Source of the DNA: Paraburkholderia heleia NBRC 101817
Lineage (GTDB): Bacteria > Pseudomonadota > Gammaproteobacteria > Burkholderiales > Burkholderiaceae
Direction: 5' to 3'
Length of the DNA: 64,000 nucleotides
Assembly (NCBI RefSeq): GCF_000739775.1
Contig: NZ_BBJH01000025.1
Location: 1 to 64,000 of the forward strand
The number at the start of each line of letters is the position of its first letter. Position 1 is the stretch's first letter. Both the position numbers and the translations under genes were made by a program. This document shows positions 58,480 through 64,000 of the stretch, piece after piece. The notes beneath the pieces are model-generated. The model was not told the origin of the DNA, did no database searches, and worked only from the letters and a program-made list of their open reading frames with translations.

Positions 58480-59522
58480 GGCGTATCCCTCTCGAGCGCG
58501 GCCGCGCCGCGCCGCGCGAAGCGCTCGACTATCTGCAGCATCAGGCACGCGTAAGCGGTGACAGCGAGAAAGAGCGCCATGCGCACGGCGAACGCACGGT
58601 AGACGTCCTTGCCCGCCACGCTGTCCTGGACCGACTGACCCAGCAGGATGATCATGGTGACGAGACTGTTCAGCCAGAAGCCGGGCGAGTAACGCGTGGG
58701 GCGGATGCGATAAAGCTTGCGCGCCACGAGCAGGCCGAACAGCAGCATCCAGAGATAGAACATCCAGAGGTTCACAAAGAGCCTGAGCGCAAACCAGCAC
58801 GCGACGGCGAGCAAGCCGCCGAGCGCTGTGGAGCCGAGCAGTTCTTGCGCCGCGCCGCGTGCCGACGTGGTGCAGCTTTGTCTGCCGAGGCTGACGGATT
58901 TCATGATGATCGGCATGTAGCTCGCGGGGTCGTTCATCGCCAGCAGCCAGGCGGGCATGACCACGAGCGCGGCCTGCAAGGCGATGCGCGACGCCGTCTC
59001 CTGCGGCACGACGCGCGCGGCGGGTTTGGCGCCTGCCGCCGCGGCGGGGGGCTCGGGAAACAGCGCGTGACTCAAAACCGAGACGAGCACGGCGAGCAGC
59101 AGTCCCTTGACGAGCGCACCGACCACGGTGGCGGCGAGTTGCTGATCGGCCACGCCTGCCGCGCTAATCATCGTGAGGCCCGCTGCGAGGAACGTCGACA
59201 CCAGATTGTTGCCGCCGCGCAGGCCGGCGCGAAACGTGAGGAAGAGACAAAGGCCGACGAGCAGCACGCCCGCGAACGGGTAATAGCGCAGCACGGGGAC
59301 CAGCAGCAGGCCGCTGCCCGTCGTGAGCGCAACGACCAGCGCGAGCGCGAGCGCCGCCTTGAGCGAAAGCGGCCGGGTTTGCGTCGCCAGCAGAAAGACG
59401 GCGAGTACCGGCGCGATCACGGGAATCGGAAAGTCGAGCGCAAAGCTGATGGCAAGCGTGAGCGCCGTGCCGGTGGCCACGCGTAGCGCTCGGCGGCCGG
59501 GAAGCGATGGACTCGTTTGCAT
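58476..59522 (-). CDS. DUF2955 / FUSC-like inner-membrane protein
   Basis: 348 residues with about ten hydrophobic helices in two similar halves, e.g. GTALTLAISFALDFPIPVIAPVLAVFLL and ALQAALVVMPAWLLAMNDPASYMP. It resembles the AaeB/FUSC group and DUF2955, partners of HlyD-type adaptors in exporting aromatic acids or fusaric acid. It lies between the adaptor and the K+ channel genes. Confidence 0.83.
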   Translation of the reverse strand: MQTSPSLPGRRALRVATGTALTLAISFALDFPIPVIAPVLAVFLLATQTRPLSLKAALALALVVALTTGSGLLLVPVLRYYPFAGVLLVGLCLFLTFRAGLRGGNNLVSTFLAAGLTMISAAGVADQQLAATVVGALVKGLLLAVLVSVLSHALFPEPPAAAAGAKPAARVVPQETASRIALQAALVVMPAWLLAMNDPASYMPIIMKSVSLGRQSCTTSARGAAQELLGSTALGGLLAVACWFALRLFVNLWMFYLWMLLFGLLVARKLYRIRPTRYSPGFWLNSLVTMIILLGQSVQDSVAGKDVYRAFAVRMALFLAVTAYACLMLQIVERFARRGAAALERDTP

Positions 59523-59531
59523 GGGCGCCCC

Positions 59532-60650
59532 TCAGTAGAGGAAGGAGAGCCAGCTCATCGCGCGCAGGAACACGCGGCCGAGCGGATTGAGCGGGTTTCC
59601 TGCGCTCGGGAACGCCATCACTTCGGCCTGGCCGCCCACGCGCACGTTGCGCAGCCGTGCGCGCTCGTCGCTGTCGAACTCGACGATCACGGGAAAGCGC
59701 TGTGCGGGACGCAGCCAGTCGCGGCTATTCTGCACGGTGGGCAGGGTGCCGGGCGGCGTGCTCTGTCCCACGCTCACGCCATAGCCGATGCTGCGGATGC
59801 GTCCGGCGAACACTTCGCCCGGCAGCGCGTCCAGCGCGATGGCGACGGGCGTGCCGGCATGGAGGCGGCCCAGATTGTTCTCTGTCATGTCCGCGCTGAC
59901 CCAGACGTCGTGAATGGCGATGAGCGTCATGACCGGGTTGCCCGCCGCCGCGAACTGGCCAACTTCGGTGCGCAGGTCGGTGATGACGCCGGCCGAGCGC
60001 GCGCGAATATGCGTGTTGGCGAGATCGAGTTCGGCCTTTTCGAGCGCGCCTGCCGCGCTGCGCAACTGCGCGTTCTCCGCTTCGTTGCCGCCTTGCTGTT
60101 CGCGCGCGCGTTCGACTTCGGCCCGGGCGGCTTCGACCTGGCTTTGCGCCTGCTCGTGCGTGGCGCGCGCCACTTCGAGCCGCCGCAGCGAGACCGTGCC
60201 TTCGTCTTCACGGTACAGCCGTTCGAGCCGGTCGCTGTCCTGGCGCGCCTTGACCTCGTTGGCGAGCGCCGCGCGCAACGAGGCTTGCGCCGAATCGATC
60301 CCGGCGGTGCTCGCGCCGATCTGCCGGCGCGTCGACTCGAGGTCGGCGCGCGCGCGGTCGGCGGCAATGCGGTATTGCTCGCTGTCGATTTCGAACAGCA
60401 CGTCGCCGGCGTTGACCTCCTGGTTGTTGTGCACGAGCACGCGCGTCACGCGTCCCGACACTTCCGCCGCAACGGGGACGACGTAGGCCGCAATGCGCGC
60501 CTGCTGCGTATAAGGTGTGAAGCGATCGGCAAGCAGGTACCAGATCAGGCTGATGACGATCAGGATGACGATCCACTTGAGCGCCCTGCCGGAAGAGTCG
60601 GAAGCCGGCGGCGCCTGGGGCGGGCTCGAAGGTTCGGACGCGCTGCTCAT
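59532..60650 (-). CDS. HlyD/EmrA-family membrane fusion protein
   Basis: 372 residues. One N-terminal anchor (about 25-43), lipoyl halves VAAEVSGRVTRVLVHNNQEVNAGDVLFEID and THIRARSAGVITDLRTEVGQF, between them a long coiled coil (about 95-205), then the barrel SADMTENNLGRLHAGTPVAI. It links the DUF2955 pump to the outer-membrane channel. Overlaps the OMF gene by 4 bp. Confidence 0.92.
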   Translation of the reverse strand: MSSASEPSSPPQAPPASDSSGRALKWIVILIVISLIWYLLADRFTPYTQQARIAAYVVPVAAEVSGRVTRVLVHNNQEVNAGDVLFEIDSEQYRIAADRARADLESTRRQIGASTAGIDSAQASLRAALANEVKARQDSDRLERLYREDEGTVSLRRLEVARATHEQAQSQVEAARAEVERAREQQGGNEAENAQLRSAAGALEKAELDLANTHIRARSAGVITDLRTEVGQFAAAGNPVMTLIAIHDVWVSADMTENNLGRLHAGTPVAIALDALPGEVFAGRIRSIGYGVSVGQSTPPGTLPTVQNSRDWLRPAQRFPVIVEFDSDERARLRNVRVGGQAEVMAFPSAGNPLNPLGRVFLRAMSWLSFLY

Positions 60651-62224
60651 CGTGTCGGCCCTTCCGGTTGATAGCCGGGACCCTGCGCGGCAGAGGGCGA
60701 TGCCGGTTCGTCGAGCAGGTCGCCCCAGTCAGTGCGTCGCTGCATCTGGGCGCGGGTAGCGGGGTCGATGAGCGGCTGATCCAGATTCCAGCCCCCGTCC
60801 ACGGCCTTGTACAGCGCAATCAGGCTGCTCACGGCATTGCCGCGATTGACGACGAAAGCGTCCTGCTGAGCGGAGAGTGCGCGCTGCGCGTCGAGCACGC
60901 GCTGAAAGTCCGAGTACCCCTCGCGGTAGATCGTATTGGCGAGCGTGAGCGAGCGCTGCGCCGCGCCTTGCGCGTCGTGCAGGATCGTGTCGCGCTGCAG
61001 CGCCGCGTTCAGCGCCGTTGCGGCGTCGTCGGCCTCGCGCGCCGCGTCGCGCACGGTGTTCTGATACGCAACGATCAACTGCTGCAGGCGCGCGTCCTGC
61101 ACGCGCACGTTGTTCGTGATGCGGCCGTGATCGAACAGGTTCCATGTGATGCTCGGGCCGCCTACCACGGCGAGCGTGCTCGGCGCGCCGGTGAGCGAGC
61201 TGGCGCTCCAGACGAGCGAGCCGACCAGCGAAACGGATGGGTACAGATCGGCCTTCGCCACCCCGATCAGCGCCGACTGCGCGGCCATCTGCTGCTCCGC
61301 GGCGCGTACGTCTGGCCGGCGCAGCAACAGCTTCGCGGGCACATCCTGAAGCACGGCGCGGTCGATGAGCGGGACGACGCCTGCCTTGGCCGGCTGCACG
61401 TCGAGCTCCGGCAGCGGGCCGGGCGGGCGCCCAAGCAGCACGCCAAGCGCGTGACGCGCTACTGCGATCTGGCTTTCGAACATGGGAATGCTGCTCAGCG
61501 TGCCGAGATACTGTGTTTTCGCTTGCTGGAGATCGAGCTCGTCGGTTTCGCCGCTTTTGAAGAGCTTTTGCGTGATCTCGTAGCTGCGCTTTTGCAGCTG
61601 CGCGTTTTCGCGCGCAATGCGCAGGCGCGCTTCGGTCGTGCGTAGCGTGAAGTAGGTGTCGGCGACCTGCGCGTGAACGAGCACGAGCGCGTCCTCGCGG
61701 TTGGCCTGGGCGGCGAAGAACGAGGCGTCGGCCGATTCGATTGCGCGGCTGAAGCGTCCCCAGAAGTCCAGTTCCCAGCCGATGCTCAAGCCAAGACCAT
61801 ACTGAACGTACGCGCCCGAACGCGGGTCGAAACCGTCGTGGCGCTTGCGCGCCGAGGCCAGCACGTCGGCGTTGGCCTGCTGCACCTGCGGGTAACGCCC
61901 AGCGAGCGCGATGCCGAGCTGGGCGCGCGCCTCGATCACGCGCAATGCGGCAATCTTCAGGTCGCCGTTGTTCGTGTCGGCCGCGGCAATCAGCTGTTCG
62001 AGATTTTCGTCTCCGAATACGCGCCACCATTGGCGCGCGTCGGCTTGCTCGTTGGCCTGCGCCGCGATCGACGTGACCTGCTCGATCGACGCGCTGCTCC
62101 AGTGCTCGCTCCAGCTTTCGCGTTGCGGCTGAAAGTCGGGGCCCACGCGCATGCAGGCGCCCAGCAGCGTGCTCAGGCAGCAGGCGCCGAGCGGGAGCCA
62201 GTATGGGCGCTCGCAGAGGATCAC
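60647..62224 (-). CDS. Outer-membrane efflux lipoprotein (NodT family)
   Basis: 525 residues from a GTG start. Lipobox LLGACMRVGPDF (lipid Cys about 24), then two OEP repeats: WWRVFGDENLEQLIAAADTNN, IGWELDFWGRFSRAIESA, LLLRRPDVRAAEQQMAAQSALIGVAKADLYPS. It forms the channel for the EmrA/DUF2955-type exporter. It begins 17 bp after the AI-2E exporter-like gene. Confidence 0.93.
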   Translation of the reverse strand: MILCERPYWLPLGACCLSTLLGACMRVGPDFQPQRESWSEHWSSASIEQVTSIAAQANEQADARQWWRVFGDENLEQLIAAADTNNGDLKIAALRVIEARAQLGIALAGRYPQVQQANADVLASARKRHDGFDPRSGAYVQYGLGLSIGWELDFWGRFSRAIESADASFFAAQANREDALVLVHAQVADTYFTLRTTEARLRIARENAQLQKRSYEITQKLFKSGETDELDLQQAKTQYLGTLSSIPMFESQIAVARHALGVLLGRPPGPLPELDVQPAKAGVVPLIDRAVLQDVPAKLLLRRPDVRAAEQQMAAQSALIGVAKADLYPSVSLVGSLVWSASSLTGAPSTLAVVGGPSITWNLFDHGRITNNVRVQDARLQQLIVAYQNTVRDAAREADDAATALNAALQRDTILHDAQGAAQRSLTLANTIYREGYSDFQRVLDAQRALSAQQDAFVVNRGNAVSSLIALYKAVDGGWNLDQPLIDPATRAQMQRRTDWGDLLDEPASPSAAQGPGYQPEGPTR

Positions 62225-62240
62225 TGGGCAGCCTCGCGGC

Positions 62241-63347
62241 TCAAGCCTGCTGTTCCTCTCGTGCGCGTTCCGGTTGCGGCTGGTCTTTCACCCAGCGCCA
62301 GAATAGTTGATAGCCGACGGCGAGCATCACCGGGCCGATGAAAAGGCCGATCACGCCGCCCGTGACCATACCGCCGATCGCGCCGATCAGCACGACGGGC
62401 ATGGGCACCGCGACGCCGCGGCCAAGCAGCAGCGGCTTGAGTACGTTGTCGGCGAGACCGGCAACGAACTCGTAGACGGAGAAGACGATGGTCGCCGTGC
62501 TCACGCCCTGCGTCATGATCACGAAGATGATGACGGGCACGGTGATGAGCGTGGCGGGCAGCTGCATGATGCCGATCAGCAGCACGGCCAGCGCGAGCAG
62601 GCCTGCGCCGGGAATGCCCATCACGATGAAGCCCACGCCGATCAACACCATCTGGATGAACGCGATGCCCACCACGCCCTGGGCGACGGCGCGAATCGTG
62701 GCGGTGCAAAGGTCGGCGATTTGCGGGCCGTTTTCCGGGCCGGAAACGCGCGAAGCGATCTGCACCGCGCTGCGATGGCCCGTCTCGCCGTGCGCCATGA
62801 GAATGCCCGCAACAATCAGGGATACGAAGAAAATCAGCAGTGCGGCGCCGAGTCCGGTGATCGTGCCGAGCAGCGCGAGGCCGGCCGCCTTCAGTTGCGG
62901 CGCGAAGCGCTGCACGAGGCCGGTGATGTCGGTCGACGCCTGCATCCAGAAGTCGTACACGCGCTGACCGACGACTGGCCAGTGAGCGATCGAGTCGGCG
63001 GGAGGCGGGATATGAAACGTGCCGCCCTTCGCGACGCTCATGGCATGCTCGATCGAATCGGCCACGGCTACACCAAGCAGCCAGGTGGGCGCGAGGATCA
63101 CGCCGAACGCCGCGAGAATGATGAGCGTGGCGATGAGCCCATCCTTGTGAGGGAAGCGGCGCTGCAGTTTCATTTGCAGCGGATAAAGCGTGACTGCGAG
63201 AATCACGGACCAGACCATGAGGTCGAGGAACGGGGCGAAGATGCGAAAGCAAAACATCGCCAGGACGGCAATGAGCGCGGCGCGGATCAGGACATCCAGC
63301 AAATCCCGGGACTGCGCCTTCGGCGTTGATGTAGTGGGCAGCAGCAT
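62241..63347 (-). CDS. AI-2E transporter family (PerM-like) membrane protein
   Basis: 368 residues with about eight helices; family pattern IFAPFLDLMVWSVILAVTLYPL near 40, a soluble loop (about 110-190), then GIMQLPATLITVPVIIFVIMTQG and DNVLKPLLLGRGVAVPMPVVLIGAIGGMVTGGVIGLFIGPVMLAVGY at the end. Members export AI-2 or work as Na+/H+ antiporters. Start at 63347 with GAGGAG upstream. First gene of the minus-strand efflux operon. Confidence 0.9.
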   Translation of the reverse strand: MLLPTTSTPKAQSRDLLDVLIRAALIAVLAMFCFRIFAPFLDLMVWSVILAVTLYPLQMKLQRRFPHKDGLIATLIILAAFGVILAPTWLLGVAVADSIEHAMSVAKGGTFHIPPPADSIAHWPVVGQRVYDFWMQASTDITGLVQRFAPQLKAAGLALLGTITGLGAALLIFFVSLIVAGILMAHGETGHRSAVQIASRVSGPENGPQIADLCTATIRAVAQGVVGIAFIQMVLIGVGFIVMGIPGAGLLALAVLLIGIMQLPATLITVPVIIFVIMTQGVSTATIVFSVYEFVAGLADNVLKPLLLGRGVAVPMPVVLIGAIGGMVTGGVIGLFIGPVMLAVGYQLFWRWVKDQPQPERAREEQQA

Positions 63348-63698
63348 CGTCTGTGTCTCCTCGCTGACCGGCGCGCGCAACTCAGCCGCGCCCCGGCTCC
63401 TATCGCGTTCTGACGAGGACCGCCAGAACCCCAGGTAGTACGAGAAACTGTCCGCCGACGCTACGCTCCTTCCTGGCAAGACCCCGTGACAGGGAGCAGG
63501 ACGCTACGATGTTTGCAGTCGCCTGCGAGTTGTGCGGAGCGCATCGTCGAATTGAGTCTATTACACGTGCTGAAAAGGGACAACGAACGTGCGGCCCGTT
63601 TTGGGTCCGCGCGGAATCGGGTTAACCATGCGCTGAAAATGGCGTCGTGCGCGGGCTGCAAGTTCGATTCTGATTCTTGTTTGCAGGCCTCAATGCCC
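63348..63698. other. Non-coding region before the right-edge gene
   Basis: About 350 bp, no gene supported. It should hold the promoter of the AI-2E/efflux operon on the minus strand. A 130-codon plus-strand frame here is an antisense reading of the partial gene at the window edge. Confidence 0.4.
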
Positions 63699-64000
63699 TC
63701 AATGCCCCGGACCACTCGAAGGCTCGCAGCTGAGAATGAGTCGATCGCCGTTGCCCGCACCGGGAGCCAGTGCAGCATTGTGGAATTCATGGCCGCCGCA
63801 GCGCCACTCGGCGAGATAGTCGTTGCGGCAGCCGCCCGACTGCGCGGCGATCATCGAAACCGGATAGCTGCAGGTTAGCAAACCGTCACAGTGCGCGGCG
63901 AGATCGCGTGTGACATTGCCGTGCGGTGCGCCGCAGTTGCTGCCGTAGGTGCCGGAGACGATAGCGATCGTCGCCTCATTCGCGGCGCTCGCCGTAGACG
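63699..64000 (-). CDS. C-terminus of a secreted cysteine-rich protein (lectin-like domain), partial
   Basis: 100 codons open from the right edge to a TGA at 63699. It reads TIAIVSGTYGSNCGAPHGN, VTRDLAAHCDGLLTCSYPV, SGGCRNDYLAEWRCGG and ends ILSCEPSSGPGH. Six regularly spaced Cys and the YGSNCG...C-G--TC-Y...W-C pattern recall SUEL-type galactose-binding lectin domains found in secreted proteins. The start and signal peptide lie outside the window. Confidence 0.55.
   Translation of the reverse strand, partial: STASAANEATIAIVSGTYGSNCGAPHGNVTRDLAAHCDGLLTCSYPVSMIAAQSGGCRNDYLAEWRCGGHEFHNAALAPGAGNGDRLILSCEPSSGPGH

Noticed and set aside
63486..63878. 130-codon plus-strand ORF near the right edge
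   Set aside because: It overlaps the antisense partial gene, whose regular Cys pattern is far more protein-like.
1..64000. CRISPR array, tRNA, rRNA or insertion sequence
   Set aside because: No regularly spaced identical repeats with unique spacers apart from iterons and parS, no cloverleaf or rRNA sequence noticed, and no transposase gene seen.

Overview
This 64 kb, GC-rich window looks like the replication-origin region of a secondary chromosome or megaplasmid from a Burkholderiaceae bacterium (Burkholderia, Paraburkholderia or Caballeronia type). The assignment rests on the parB-parA-rep block with parS palindromes and iterons, on several small DUF4148 proteins typical of this family, on a Burkholderia-type trimeric porin, and on the general style of the proteins. 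The species cannot be named from the sequence alone.

Layout. 0-0.3 kb: the 5' end of ilvA (minus strand), preceded by what reads as a complete transcription attenuator with an isoleucine-rich leader peptide. 0.6-6 kb: the replicon maintenance locus. It has parB, parA, four CTCCACGTGGAG parS palindromes, a Rep_3-type initiator with a dyad operator at its promoter, and a 1.2 kb field of 17-18 bp iterons with DnaA-like boxes and an AT-rich stretch. 6-20.5 kb: a signalling and efflux block. It holds two paralogous sensor kinases, one canonical OmpR-type regulator, three OmpR-type regulators with defective receivers, an RND-MFP-OMF tripartite pump and a LysR regulator. 20.6-36 kb: mixed accessory genes. 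These include a TetR/MFS pair, an HPP-CBS membrane protein, a CaCA exchanger under a probable yybP-ykoY (Mn2+) riboswitch, a porin, small secreted proteins, an orphan UgpB, a large acyl-CoA dehydrogenase, an MHYT-GGDEF-EAL protein with a candidate FliA promoter, and a class II aldolase.

36-54 kb: a KfrA-like coiled-coil protein, then a patchwork of intact genes and gene debris. The debris comprises an APC permease with its middle missing, a ClC channel stub fused in frame to pirin, leftovers of a ligase/exonuclease DNA-repair pair, an internally deleted Dps and a second NRAMP copy in ruins. The intact genes include a LysR-phosphatase-APH-SDR-acyl-CoA dehydrogenase catabolic cluster, a phosphatidylserine decarboxylase, a type IB topoisomerase, an NRAMP transporter and Aer. 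54.8-64 kb: a LysR/NAD(P)H quinone oxidoreductase pair; a long minus-strand operon of AI-2E exporter-like protein, OMF, MFP, DUF2955 protein, K+ channel, beta-barrel protein and lipoprotein; and, at the right edge, the C-terminus of a secreted cysteine-rich protein.

The most distinctive items are the two-component island in which only one of four regulators keeps a phosphorylatable aspartate, the textbook-like ilvA attenuator, and the Mn2+ riboswitch in front of a CaCA exchanger. No rRNA, tRNA, insertion sequence or CRISPR array was seen.
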